Assembly (NCBI RefSeq): GCF_027595985.1
Contig: NC_073303.1
Span: 24,127,084-24,191,083 of the forward strand
Direction: 5' to 3'
DNA from: Sorex araneus
Lineage: Eukaryota; Chordata; Mammalia; Eulipotyphla; Soricidae
DNA length: 64,000 nucleotides
Each line of letters begins with the position of its first letter. Positions within the stretch are counted from its first letter, which is position 1. A model generated the notes under the pieces. It did not search any database, was not told the DNA's origin, and saw only the letters and a list, made by a program, of their open reading frames with translations. A program made the translations under genes and the position numbers. This document shows, piece after piece, positions 45,986 to 56,757 of the stretch.

Positions 45986-46559
45986 AGAAAAAGAGTTTAA
46001 CACTGTCTTTTTTTTTCTTTGCTCATAAACTTGCTCTTCAGCTCAGATATACTCGCGTGCATACACACACATACTCTCTCTCAGAGGTGATAATTCACTG
46101 ATCTTGATTTTAGGTCGATTTTAGTTGCTTATTTTTAGTTACTGGGAAATTGCGAAATTTGGGGTCACTACAGTCTTCATGGAAAGCCCCAGATCTTGAG
46201 TCATGACTTCTATTTAGTTAAGATTTTATTGTTGGTCTATATCATATTTGAAATCAGTTTTAAAGCTGTTTCCAGCAATGTCCTCTGGAAAGAATCCAAA
46301 CGAGTTACATGGAGAGCCTGTTATTAAACTTATACCTGCCCTAGGAAATAATCATAACTTTTCCTTTGCCAAAGCTGTTCTCCAAACGCACTTTCCAGTA
46401 GTGACAAACTCGTGGTTGACCAGATGGTTCTGTCAGGAGACGTCTGTGAAGACAGACTTGCTCAAAATGCTTCTGAGGGTGCAACCTAAGGCTCATTACA
46501 AACTCACTACAGAATAAGCTCTTCTTTACAGCACTCCCTGAAAGGCCATGAGATGGATG
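45986..46559. other. Single-copy DNA
   Basis: No gene or repeat recognised. The ORF at 46248-46517 has no known domain. Confidence 0.5.
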
Positions 46560-46697
46560 CGTTCTCATGCTACAGGCGGGGAAACTGAGAAGCAGAAAGT
46601 TATGATTTTGCTCCCGCTCATAATGGTGGAGTGATAAGATGCTGGGATTCACGGTAGGATTCACTGACCTTAGATCTCACCATCTGGGCCACTGTAT
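46560..46697 (-). mobile_element. MIR fragment
   Basis: GCTACAGGCGGGGAAACTGA, GAAGCAGAAAGTTATGA, AAGATGCTGGGATTCACG, CCATCTGGGCCACTG is MIR in reverse (the GGGGAAACTGAGGC core is typical). Confidence 0.65.
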
Positions 46698-46889
46698 TCA
46701 CACGTATTTATTTCTATTTTTCTCACTTATGTTTGGTCATTTAACACTTATTAACATAGGAAAAAGAAGACACATGGACACAGAGGCATCCATGTACGCA
46801 ATGCCCACCGACAGTAGCTATAGATAGTGTGGTATATGTTAGGAGACAAGTGTACCGAGCCAGAGGTGGTTAATTAAATGAATACTTGG

Positions 46890-47035
46890 TTTAAATTCTT
46901 TTTCTTTTAGGTGATGTGATTTACAATACTGCTAATGATAGAGTTTCATGCACGTAATGTCACAACACCACACCCTCCACCAAAGTGCCTGCCCCCTCAC
47001 CTTACCCCCCACACACTTCTTTAGAAGCTGACATT
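46890..47035 (-). mobile_element. Old L1 3'UTR fragment
   Basis: GTGATTTACAATACTGCTAA, TGATAGAGTTTCATGCACGT, CACCAAAGTGCC. Same family as 28590-28760. Confidence 0.55.
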
Positions 47036-47519
47036 TTAACTGCATGCTGTCCTCCTCGCCGAAATGACACAAAGTAATCTGAGTGACATTTAAATCACCT
47101 AGCACCTTATAAACATTTCCTCGGTGATCCTCTTTCTCTTAGCATTACCATAATGATGTCACTGACGGTAGAACAGCTTCTGGCTTTTTCTCCATGGTCA
47201 CTAAACCCAATGGCTTATAATTCCAGTGAATTTTCTCTTAGCTCCTGAGTCGGTGTGCACTTAGAAAGTTTACAGTAGGATGATGGAACCAAGAAAACTT
47301 ACACTAAGTCCATTAAAGTCCAAACTACATTAAAAAAAATAAATACCTGTCAGTGTTATTATAATAGTGTTGGTGGGAGGGGATGTTGTTCCTAGACCTG
47401 AAGTACAGTAGTTCTTTTCCAGAGTATAAATGAATAAATAAATAAATAGTCAACCCCTGCTCTTTACTGACAAAGTAAGAACATTGATAAGAGGCTTCAT
47501 GTGGGAGGATCCCTTGACA
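47036..47519. other. Single-copy DNA
   Basis: Contains TGAATAAATAAATAAATA near 47430. No gene recognised. Confidence 0.5.
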
Positions 47520-47905
47520 ATAAAAGGTCATACTTCATTGGTAGAAGTATGGGTGTCAAAACACGGTATGACTGAAATCCAATCACAAATAGCTTTGTAA
47601 TGCTCTATTGGTAGCACTGTAACACTGTCGTCCGATTGTTCATCAATTTGCTCAAGCGGGCACCAGTGATGTCTCCATTGTGTGACTTGTTGTTACTGTT
47701 TTTGGCATATTGAATACACCACGGGTAGCTTGCCAGGCTCTGCCATGTGGGCAGGATACTCTTGGTAGCTTGCCGGGTTCTCTGAGAGGGACAGAGGAAT
47801 CGAAACGGGGTCGGCCATGTGCAAGGCAAATGCCCTACCTGCTGTGATATTGCTCCAGTCCGCTCTCATGGCAATTCATAAAATAAAAAATTAATATTAA
47901 AAAAT
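47520..47905 (+). mobile_element. L1 3' end split by a SINE
   Basis: Left part: AAGTATGGGTGTCAAAACAC, GTATGACTGAAATCCAATCA, AGCTTTGTAAT. Right part after the SINE: GCTCTCATGGCAATTCATAA, AATAAAAAATTAA. Joined they give the usual L1 terminus. Confidence 0.7.
47611..47861 (-). mobile_element. SINE family B
   Basis: GTAGCACTGTAACACTGTCG, TCAATTTGCTCAAGCGGGCA, GTTACTGTTTTTGGCATATT, TGCCGGGTTCTCTGAGAGGG, GATATTGCTCCAGTCC. It sits inside the L1 3' end. Confidence 0.9.
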
Positions 47906-48078
47906 AAAAGCTTGTACTTCACCAACTGTCAGTCTAAGCCTTTGCTAAATCATGTTTAAATGTCTCTCTCAGAATCTTGGCAGGTAGATAGACCAGGGTG
48001 AAAAAGTAGAATAGCACTTTAAAAATTTTCCAAAACTTTTGATAGACAAAAGGTCAGTAAAATAGTAGAAGGTCTCTT

Positions 48079-48271
48079 GGACTGGAGTGATAGCACAGCA
48101 GGGAGGGCATTTGCCTTGCATGCAGCCGACCCAGGTTCAATTCCCAGCATCCCATATAGTCCCCTGAGCATTGCCAGGAGTAATCTGCGCATTGCCAGGT
48201 GTGATTCCTGAGAGCAGAGCCAGGAGTAACCCCTGAGCATCACTGGGTGTGACCCCAAAAGAAAAAAAAAT
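48079..48271 (+). mobile_element. SINE family A with a 20-bp internal duplication
   Basis: GGACTGGAGTGATAGCACAG, B box GGTTCAATTCCC, a repeated GCATTGCCAGG segment (48167 and 48193), end GTGTGACCCCAAAAG. Confidence 0.9.
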
Positions 48272-48789
48272 AGGTATGGAGGAGACAATTCTTTCGGCTG
48301 TGCTCCTAGTTCCCCAAACTGCCTCAAACCTATAAAGCTCTCTAATTCAGAGCAAGTCAAAATTCAAAGAAATCTAACTCAGTTGACAGTAAGAGAGAGA
48401 ATAATTTTATTCTGTATTGGTGTGACACTTATTTTTGGAGCCAAATAAAAATGGGAATCATTTTGACAGCTTAAAACCGTGAAAAGGAGAATGATGTGAA
48501 ACATTTAGTGATCATGGATGTGTTTTAACCAACCAAGTAATATGAAACAATTCAAGATAAATAATTAACATGTAATAATTAAGAGTTGCTTGACAATCAA
48601 AGAATGCCAAAGAGACCAACCGATTTGGCCTTTAACTTTATCCAGTTTGTAAATAAGTGTCCTGTGAGATTCATCTAATTTTCATACAGTTTCAGAATAG
48701 TATGTTTCTTCAGAGGGCAGGAAACAATTATCCAAAGTAACTACTTTTGAACAAATGAGTCACCTCTATAGTAAACAATCTGGTATATT
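48272..48789. other. Single-copy DNA
   Basis: No gene or repeat recognised. Confidence 0.5.
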
Positions 48790-48892
48790 CTTCCTTCCTT
48801 CCTTCCTTCCTTCCTTCCTTCCCTTCCTTCCTTCCTTCCTTCCTTCCTTCCTTCCTTCCTTCCTCTTTCTCTCTTTCTCTCTTTCTCTCTTT

Positions 48893-48983
<91 letters not shown>

Positions 48984-49024
48984 CTCTCTCTCTTTCTTTC
49001 CTTCCTTCTTTCTTTCTTTCTTCT

Positions 49025-49106
<82 letters not shown>

Positions 49107-49153
49107 TTCCTTCCTTCCTTCCTTCCTTCCTTCCTTCCTTCCTTCCTTCCTTC

Positions 49154-49231
<78 letters not shown>

Positions 49232-49279
49232 CTCTTTCTTTCTTCCTTCCTTTCTCTCTTTCTTTCTGTCTGTCTTTCT
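48790..49279. repeat. 490-bp (TTCC)n/(TTTC)n pyrimidine tract
   Basis: Blocks of TTCC, TTTC, TCTC and again TTCC/TTTC, almost entirely pyrimidine on the + strand. Unlike the tract at 2501, no SINE adjoins either end. ORFs of 184 and 196 residues here are low-complexity products. Confidence 0.95.
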
Positions 49280-49744
49280 CAAGGGGATTTTAAAAATTAT
49301 AACATTTTTCTTCTTTGTATTAAATACTGTCTGTCTCCTAGATAGAACACCACAAGTCTTTCAAAGTTTTTTAAGCTTTTAAAATGTAAAGTTGTTTTTA
49401 AAAATTTAATTAAAAAATCTTTTTAAACTTTAAAACGTAAAGTCATTTCAACAATGTAGAAATTTAAAAAAAAACCTAGCAAGTGTAGGATAACTTTGTG
49501 CTCTCTTCTCTGCTATAAGCACCAAAACCCATCACGATGCTTCGAAGCACTCCCATCTCTTCAGTATTCAACTTGAACTTCTCCTTTGTGTTCTGCTTCC
49601 CCTGTCTATTCATCACTCGTTTTTCCCTAAGTAGTGACTTATAAAATAACTCGTAAAATCAAACTCATAAGAGATCTCTGGATTTGTATTTGCAAGTGAA
49701 ATATTGCTTTTCTGTTTTCCTTATGTCCTTTGCATAACTTACTT
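49280..49744. other. Single-copy DNA
   Basis: Local repeats of TTTTAAACTTTAAAACGTAA type at 49375-49440. No gene recognised. Confidence 0.5.
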
Positions 49745-50930
49745 TACAGCAATGTCCTTTTTGTATAGACACAGAAAGACAGTGATTTTGTAACTTAGGA
49801 GTTAATTGACTCTGAATAACTTCTGGGCATGTTTACTTGACTTAAGCCTCAGTTGCCCTTTGTTCCTATCACCCCAAAAGCAAGGTCCAGAGGAAGGGAC
49901 TGGATGGACCCAGGGCAAGCTGTTAGCTTCTCTGGCACCGAAACAGGACAGGCCAAGCGCCATAATACTTAACTCTGATTTAAGAGCACGGTAATGGACA
50001 AATTCTGTCATGATTCAAAGAGTAACAACTGGATAAGGACCTGCTAGGGTAAGGAAAGAACTATCTGGCCTGAGCACTGTAGCCTGGGATCTATAGTGAT
50101 ATATCCCCAGGAGAGAGAGCTACCCTATAGGATTAATATATCTCTTACTGTGTTCATATAAAATGATTAGAAAGATTATTGTATTACTGTATCACTGTCA
50201 TCCCGTTGCTCATGGATTTGCTCAAGCAGGCACCAGCAACATCTCCATTGTGAGACTTGTTGTTACTGTTCTTGGCATATCGAATATGCCATGGGGAACC
50301 TTGACAGGCTCTACCATGCGGGCGGAGTACTCTTGGTAGCTTGTCGGGCTCTCCAAGAGGGGCGGAAAAATCAAACCCGGTCGGCTGCATGCAAGGCAAA
50401 CACCCTACCCTCTGTGCTATCACTCCAGCCCCAGATTATTTAAGAAGTAAATCTAAGATGATTGTTTATGGACTAAGGAAAGAAGAAGTATGTCCTTAGA
50501 TAAAAATATGCCCTTGAGTGGATCTCCTGCAGGAGATCTGTGTCTTAGAAGAGCTTCCCCAATAGGAAGGGCTTCCCCAATAGGAATCATGTGCTGATTG
50601 TGCTACCTCACCTAGTTTCTCCCCTGAATGCCTGGAGGTGGGATACAGGGCACAGCAGAGCAGCATGGGGGACGGGAGGAGCTGGAATGAGGCGCAGTGT
50701 AAGACTGGAACCGGAAGCTTAGTGAGACTGAAACAAGGGTGTGGGGAGAATGGAATAAATGGCAACTGATCACCAACCAGCCTGGCAGCCCTGTTCCCTT
50801 CTTCATGCATCTGCTGGCAGAGATGGGTGCAGGCTGGGGTGTGGATGAGGCACATGGCCACGTGGCGGGCAAGAGACCATGTCATGCCCACACTCATTCA
50901 TTTTTTTATCACACATCTGGCATCTGAAAA
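49745..50930 (+). mobile_element. LTR-like repeat, copy 2
   Basis: About 49745-50530 matches copy 1 (CAGCAATGTCCTTTTTGTAT, AGACACAGAAAGACAG, TGTCATGATTCAAAGAG, ATATATCTCTTACTGTGTTC). It is split by a SINE at 50181-50432. The right part is GC-rich with GGAATAAATGGCAACTGATC, a plausible LTR polyadenylation region. GCTTCCCCAATAGGAA is tandemly doubled near 50550. LTR identity is inferred. Confidence 0.5.
50181..50432 (-). mobile_element. SINE family B
   Basis: TACTGTATCACTGTCATCCC, ATTTGCTCAAGCAGGCACC, GTTGTTACTGTTCTTGGCAT, GTCGGGCTCTCCAAGAGG, CTATCACTCCAGCCCC. Target-site duplication AGATTATT at 50173-50180 and 50433-50440, within the LTR-like repeat. Confidence 0.92.
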
Positions 50931-51617
50931 CAATCATTATCAACGTAACTTAAAATAAAACATAAAACTGCGTGTTTATGCATATATATACACATACATG
51001 TATGCACACACACAAATATATAAAATGCTAAGAGGATTACACTCTGAAACCTGAGAGCTATAATTCCTTAATAAAGACTACCTGTTTGTCAAAGGCTAGA
51101 TTAGTCTCTGAGCTGAGTAATACAGGAAATCAAATCCTGCTCCATTATCGAGGCATTACAAGTATCTTCCTTGAGTCAAGTATGGGTAGATGTAGAAAAG
51201 GGTAAATACAGCCCTTTTCTCACCTCAGCCCAAATAAGTTAGTGTATTCAACAACAAATTGTGATCTCAAAGTGATTCCATCTGCTTTGGGGAATAACAC
51301 ATCCTTCCTTCCCACATAATCATAATGTACTCAACACTGGGCATACTGAATTTTTCTGATTTGAGCAGTGGCTCTGAATTTGGATGAATTTTACCCCATG
51401 GAACTTTTGGTACTTTCTGAAGATATTTTTGGTTGTCCTACTGGCAACCCCAGTGGCATCAGATGAACAAAACAAATAAACAGAACAGATCACACAGGCT
51501 TATAAAATTAGATTCACCATTGGAAGCATAACCTACAAAATTCAGTCAAATTAAATGTGGTAAACCAAAACTGAATAACTGATGTGAAATTAAATATCTA
51601 TATAGGACTCAGAAACT
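50931..51617. other. Single-copy DNA
   Basis: A TATA/CACA simple stretch at 50979-51022. No gene recognised. Confidence 0.5.
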
Positions 51618-51768
51618 CTTGGTTTTGGGGCAACATCTGATGGTGTTCAGGGCTCACTCCTTATAGTACTTGAAAGTTCTAGAGGTACCATGCGATGCTG
51701 GGGATCAAACTTGGGGTTCCAGTATGCAAAGCGTGATCTTCAGTCCTTTGGGCCATCTCTTCTTCCCC
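51618..51768 (-). mobile_element. SINE family A, old
   Basis: GATGGTGTTCAGGGCTCACT, CGATGCTGGGGATCAAACTT, GGGCCATCTCTTCTTCCCC. Confidence 0.6.
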
Positions 51769-51960
51769 AGGACTTACAGACTTTTAAGACAGTAATCCAA
51801 TATCTATTATGTAACTGGAAGTCTTTGGTCATCCCAAGAACCAGAAAAATGCAACTTGAAAGAAGATAATCCACTGAAACTAATATTGAGAAAAATAAGA
51901 TACTGGAATTATCTGACCAAGATATTACTGTAGTTTTTATTTTAAAAGTACCTCAGTAAA

Positions 51961-52130
51961 GGGCTGGTGATAGAATAGCAGATATGGTGTTTGCCTTTGA
52001 CGTGACTGACCTGGGTTTGATTCCCAGCATCTCATATGATCTCCTTACGCCCCAGGAGTGATCCCTGAGCACAGAGCCAAGAATAAATCATGAGCACATC
52101 TGGGTAAGGCACACAAACAAAAACAAAACG
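51961..52130 (+). mobile_element. SINE family A
   Basis: GGGCTGGTGATAGAATAGCA, B box GGGTTTGATTCCC, CCCAGGAGTGATCCCTGAGC, tail AAACAAAAACAAAAC. Confidence 0.78.
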
Positions 52131-52204
52131 CTTCAATAAACATTTACAAGTTCTCTCAAAACAAAATAAGGATAGATAATGTGAGGGGGGAAAAAGTAAG
52201 CTCC

Positions 52205-52530
52205 TTTATTAACCAAAAAAAAACCAGGGTATAGTTCAAAAGCCTGGAGCACATCCTTACTCTAAATTCAATTCCTGGAACTACATGCCACACTGAGCTT
52301 TTTGGGTCACACCCAGTGATGCACAGGGGTTACTCTTGGCTCTGCACTCAGGAATTACCCCTGGTGGTGCTCAGGGGACCACATGGGATGCTGGGATTCG
52401 AATCTGGGTTGGCCACGTGCAAGGAAAACGCCCTACCCGCTGTGGTATTGTTCCAGCCCCATACATGCCACACTGAGAACCTGTATGTATGGCCCTGATG
52501 GTCCCCAGCACCACCAAGCTCAAGTGTTAC
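52205..52530 (+). mobile_element. Old SINE, split by a younger one
   Basis: Left: GGGTATAGTTCAAAAGCCTG, AATTCAATTCCTGGAACTAC. Right: AACCTGTATGTATGGCCCTG, ATGGTCCCCAGCACCACC. The pieces join into a diverged copy of the local SINE. Confidence 0.5.
52298..52461 (-). mobile_element. SINE family A, nested
   Basis: CTTTTTGGGTCACACCCAGT through GTATTGTTCCAGCCCC. Perfect 16-bp duplication TACATGCCACACTGAG at 52282-52297 and 52462-52477. Confidence 0.93.
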
Positions 52531-52784
52531 TGTATGACCAGATGAGCACTAAACTCTCAGGCCCACACAGATTGGCCAAATATCCTAGGAATGGCTGTCA
52601 GACCCTTGAGCACTCTGGGGGAAGCCCCATACATACAATCAAAGAGCCAACTACAAATTATAGAACTGAAAGAAGGAAAACAAAACTCCTTGGATGGTAT
52701 AATGGTGATGACAGAAGATAGTCACAGAAATAGAATTTGCTAATTTAAAAAACTGAACAAGGGTGTGACTGCCTAGTTACTGGA

Positions 52785-53432
52785 AAATGGGGGATCTGGG
52801 TGGAAGAGGTCCAGTCCTGATATGAGCAGGCTTGGAGATCTCAGCCCTGGGTCCCACACACCTGGGTTCCTCTGCCGATTCCTTCATGTGTGAGGCTCTT
52901 CTGAATGTGTGGAGAGGGGCCTTGAGCATGGTTGTGGCTGGGTTCCAGAGGTCTTCGGCTGCGGGGGCTCTGCTGTCACACCCAGAAACTTCCACCTAGC
53001 CGTGTAATCCCATCAATGGCCAACATCCAGAGACTATAAAACCAAACTCCTGGAAGAGAGCAATGCAGAGAGTCTCTTGCCTCCGCATCTGGCTGTCTTT
53101 ACCGGGGCCCCTTGGAGGGGGTGGGTTGTGTCTCCCTTCCTGCTCTGAGCAGAGCCCCAGCAGCTGAAGACCTCCAGAGCCCAGCCACAGCCATGCTCAA
53201 GGCCACTCTTCACATGCTTGGATGAGTCTCACTCATGAAGGAACGGGCAGACAAACCCAGGTGTGCAGGACCCAGGACTGAGATCTCCAAGCCTGCTCGG
53301 ATCAGAATTGGGCCTCTTCCACCCAGATGCCCCACTTTCTAGTAGCTAGGCGGTCACACCCAGAAACTGTCCCCAGCACCGTGTAATTCCATCAACGGCC
53401 AACATCTAAAGACTCTTAAACCAAGCTCCTGG
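52785..53432. repeat. Long imperfect inverted repeat plus direct repeat
   Basis: 52795-52972 (GGTGGAAGAGGTCCAGTCCT to GGGGGCTCTGCTG) is roughly the reverse complement of 53149-53335 (CAGAGCCCCAGCAGCTGAAG to GGCCTCTTCCACCCAG). Each arm is followed by the same 75-80 bp direct repeat (CACACCCAGAAACT, CCATCAATGGCCAACATC or CCATCAACGGCCAACATC, AACTCCTGGAAG or AGCTCCTGGAAG) at 52978-53057 and 53355-53432. No ORF of note. Confidence 0.8.
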
Positions 53433-53439
53433 AAGCATC

Positions 53440-53712
53440 TGATAGACTAGTTCTCCCTCTCGGAGAACCTGGCAAGCTACTGAGAGTTTCCTGCTCCCAT
53501 GGGAGAGCCTGACAAATTCCCCATGGCGTATTCATATGCCCAAACCAGTAACAATGATGGGACTTATTCCCCTGACCCTGAAAGAGCCTCCAATGCGGCA
53601 CCATTGGGAAGGATGAGTAAAGAGAGACTTCTAAAATCTCAGGGCTAGGACAAATGGAGACGTTACTGAGACCGCTTGAGAAAATCGACAATCAACGAGA
53701 TGATGATAATGA
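53440..53712 (+). mobile_element. Short RTE derivative
   Basis: CTCGGAGAACCTGGCAAGCT, CCCTGACCCTGAAAGAGCCT, TCTAAAATCTCAGGGCTAGG then directly GGAGACGTTACTGAGACCGC and AATCGACAATCAACGAGATG. Same fusion of RTE 5'UTR to 3' end as 35463-35688. The inverted-repeat block lies immediately upstream and may be part of the element's 5' region. Confidence 0.83.
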
Positions 53713-54416
53713 TGAAAATACTAAAAAATAAACTGGGGGAAAATTAAAACTCAGAATATTTATTGTGTGATATAACAAGAGAACCAAAATCTATCTTTTT
53801 GAGTTTCAAGAAAAGAGAATGAAAGAATTATATTGAGGAGTACTACATAATAATAGCTAAAAGATTTCTCAAATTTGGTGAAAGACATAAGTCTACAGAT
53901 TTAAGAACTTGAATGTTTTCTAAATATGGTAAGCCAAAAAAAAAATCCATGGCACAATCCATCCTAATTAAACAAAAAGCTAAAGACTCCAAAAAAATCT
54001 TCCAATCAGCTAGAGAGAAATCATACATTAATATGAATTCAACTAAAAATATGTTTTTCATCTAAAACTATAGAAGCCAAAAGGAAGTTGCAAAATAATT
54101 TTAAGTGCTTAAAACAAACAAAAAAATTACCAATGATGAATTCTAATCTTAAAAGTATTTTCCCGAAACAAAGGAGATTTTAATCTCTTAGGTTAAAATC
54201 TTGGTTGTCAGCACACTTGTTCTCACTGAGATTATAGGAAGTAATTCAAATGGAAAGACAATGATGAAAGAAGGAAACTTAAAGCTTCATAAAGTATGCA
54301 ACAACAATGTCAAGACCAGAAAAATCAGAACATACAACAGACTTCTCTTGAAAGTTCTAGAAATTTGGGTACCTAACAGACTATTTTAAGAAACAGTGAA
54401 ACTCACTGGATTAAGA
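53713..54416. other. Single-copy, AT-rich DNA
   Basis: No gene recognised. Confidence 0.5.
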
Positions 54417-54530
54417 CGTGCTCTGGTCATTGCTTCTCTAGTAATGACTTTGTGACTTTGGGCACACAATAACACTTTGAGCTTTGATTTTATCATCTAA
54501 AAGATGAAGAGGCTGAATTATTTGACCTCA
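54417..54530 (+). mobile_element. MIR fragment
   Basis: GTGCTCTGGTCATTGCTTCT, GACTTTGTGACTTTGGGCAC, ATTTTATCATCTAAAAGATG, AAGAGGCTGAAT follows the MIR core in sense. Confidence 0.65.
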
Positions 54531-54916
54531 AACAGTTTGTGCTTGATATAAACTTAAAACAACATGAGCCAGTTTTATGCTTATAGACAGAAAAGTTTCT
54601 TTGGTATCCTAATTGGATATGTAACATCAACAACTACAAACTGTTACTCTCAATGAATCTGTGAAGATCATCATGTAAGACTGAATTCCTCTATAAAGGC
54701 ATAGGGGAAGATTAAATAAAAGGATAGTTTAATCAAAAGTTCCAATGCTTCAGGAAAAGTGATGGCACAGGAAAGTTCTCATAGACTGAAAAAAAACACA
54801 CAAAAACAGTTCCAGTGTCTTTCAGAGTTGGTTTGGTTTGGTAGCTAGATACACACACATGCTCTCATCAAACAACTTCAGAGTGGATAACTTTTATGAA
54901 TGTTTTGGCCCTTAAT
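54531..54916. other. Single-copy DNA
   Basis: Nothing recognised. Confidence 0.5.
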
Positions 54917-55098
54917 TTTATTTATTTGGTTGTTTGGGGTCTTTTTATGTGTGAGTGGGGAGGGGTGCAGTGGGAGGGCATATACAGCAATTCTTAGGAC
55001 TTATTCCTGTTTCTGTGATCAGAGTTAATTCCTGGCAGGGCTTGGGGGACCATATGGGGTGCTCAGGATGAGTCTGAGTCAGCCACATGCAAGACAAG
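54917..55098 (-). mobile_element. SINE family A, old
   Basis: TTATTTATTTGGTTGTTTGG tail side, CTTGGGGGACCATATGGGGT, GAGTCAGCCACATGCAAGAC. It meets an opposite-strand copy at 55100. Confidence 0.65.
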
Positions 55099-55099
55099 C

Positions 55100-55232
55100 T
55101 TCATAGTATAGCAGATAAGGCACTTTTCTTGCACATAGATGACCTGGGTTCTATCCCCTGCATCCCATATGGTCTTCTGAAACTTCTGGCTTTGTACCTC
55201 CTAAGTATCACCAACTGTGACCAAACAGAAAA
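55100..55232 (+). mobile_element. SINE family A, old, opposite to its neighbour
   Basis: TTCATAGTATAGCAGATAAG, GACCTGGGTTCTATCCCCTG, CATCCCATATGGTCTTCTGA, CAACTGTGACCAAAC. Confidence 0.65.
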
Positions 55233-55384
55233 TGATCTATTCTATATAGGCTTTGTATATCTTATATGAGAACCCTGAAGATTTGTGTAAATTATAAAAA
55301 TTAATTCTGTGCTGGTCAAGGGTAACTGCAATGTGATTATGTCTCACACTGTGCCTTAAAGCTTAAGGCTTAAAACTGACTTCA

Positions 55385-56098
55385 GTTTTCCTGGTAACTG
55401 TATAGTATTCCATTGTGTAGATGTACCATAGTTTCTTTATCCAGTCATCAGTTCTCAGGAACTCAGGATGTTTCTAGATTCTGGCTATTGTGAATAGTGC
55501 TGCAATGAATATAGAAGTGCAGATGGCTTGTCATGAAATTTGTGCATAAGTGGATGGACATGGAGAGTATCATGCTGAGTGAAATGAGTCAAAGAGAGAG
55601 GTACAGACATAGATTGATTGGACTCATTTGTGGGATATAAAAAACATAATATGAGACTAATACACAAGGATAGTAGAACAAAGAGCGAGGAGGAATAGTT
55701 CATGGTTGGAAGCTTGTCGAAGTGCTGGTGGTGGGAGGGCAGCTAAGATAGAGAGGGGGCCACTATAACAAAAATAGTTGGAAATGATCACTCTGGATAA
55801 GAACCAGGTGCTGAAAGTAGGTAAAGGGAGAAACATAATAACCTTTAAGTACCTGTATTGCAAATCATAATGGCCAAAGAGAGAGAGAGAGAGAGAGAGA
55901 GAAGGAGAGAAGGAGAGAGAGAAAAGTGCTGCCATAGAGGCAGGCTGGGGGAGGGTTGTGAGGGAAACTGAGGATATTGTTGGAGGGAAGTGTACACTGG
56001 TGAAAGGATGGGTGATGGAACATGGGTGTGTCACTGAAACCAATCTTGAGCAACTTTGTAACTGTGTATTTATGATGATTCAATTAAAAATGAAACAC
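55385..56098 (+). mobile_element. Shrew L1 3' end with a 5' inversion
   Basis: 55385-55530 is antisense (GTATTCCATTGTGTAGATGT, TTCTGGCTATTGTGAATAGT, GCTGCAATGAATATAGAAG). From about 55531 it is sense (GGATGGACATGGAGAGTATC, CTGAGTGAAATGAGTCAAAG) to the terminus (ACACTGGTGAAAGGATGGGT, AACTTTGTAACTGTG, GATTCAATTAAAAATG). A (GA)n run sits at 55877-55922. Confidence 0.85.
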
Positions 56099-56365
56099 TT
56101 AAACTGATTAGGATTTATTGGTTATACATTGAGAATTAATTGCTGAAAGTAGTTCCTTGTATCAGAATGAAACCACTCTCCACATGTAAACTTTTCACCT
56201 AACCCAACCATTTCTATTGCCTTCTTACCCTGATCTACCACACTATCCGTGGACAATCACTTTGAAAAGTCTTTGAATTCCTTCCTTGGTTTTATTCCTG
56301 GTGTGTGTGTGAATGGAGATTCGTATTTATATATTTATATACAAATATTTGCATTTATTCATATA

Positions 56366-56606
56366 TTTGAGCAATAGCACAGCGGTTGGCCATTTGCCTT
56401 TCATGCTGCCGACCCACGTTCAATTCCTCCACCCCTCTCCAAGAGCCTGGCAAGCTACCGAGAGTATCGAGCCTGCACAACAGAGCCTGGCAAGCTACCT
56501 GTGGTGTATTGGATATGCCAAAAACAGTAATAATAAGTCTCTCAATGAGAGACGTTACTGGTGCCCGCTCGAACAAATAGATGAACAACGGGATGACAGT
56601 GATATA
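56366..56606 (+). mobile_element. SINE family B
   Basis: GAGCAATAGCACAGCGGTTG, B box GTTCAATTCCTCC, AGAGCCTGGCAAGCTACCGA, CCAAAAACAGTAATAATAAG. The 3' end reads in one frame as RRYWCPLEQIDEQRDDSD, the C-terminus of the RTE ORF. Confidence 0.92.
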
Positions 56607-56711
56607 TAAATGGAGATTTACATATCTCCATATCTCCATTTCTTAGGAATATACACATGTTCCTAATATATATATATTTCTAATAAATGTCTATATATGG
56701 GCTTAAGACTC

Positions 56712-56712
<1 letters not shown>

Positions 56713-56755
<43 letters not shown>
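56713..56755. repeat. (CA)n microsatellite
   Basis: About 20 CA units, flanked by ATGGGCTTAAGACT and ATGGGCTTAGGACT, a duplicated flank. Confidence 0.95.

Positions 56756-56757
<2 letters not shown>

Noticed and set aside
48728-49345. 184- and 196-residue ORFs
   Set aside because: Same reason: low-complexity translation of the pyrimidine tract at 48790-49279.
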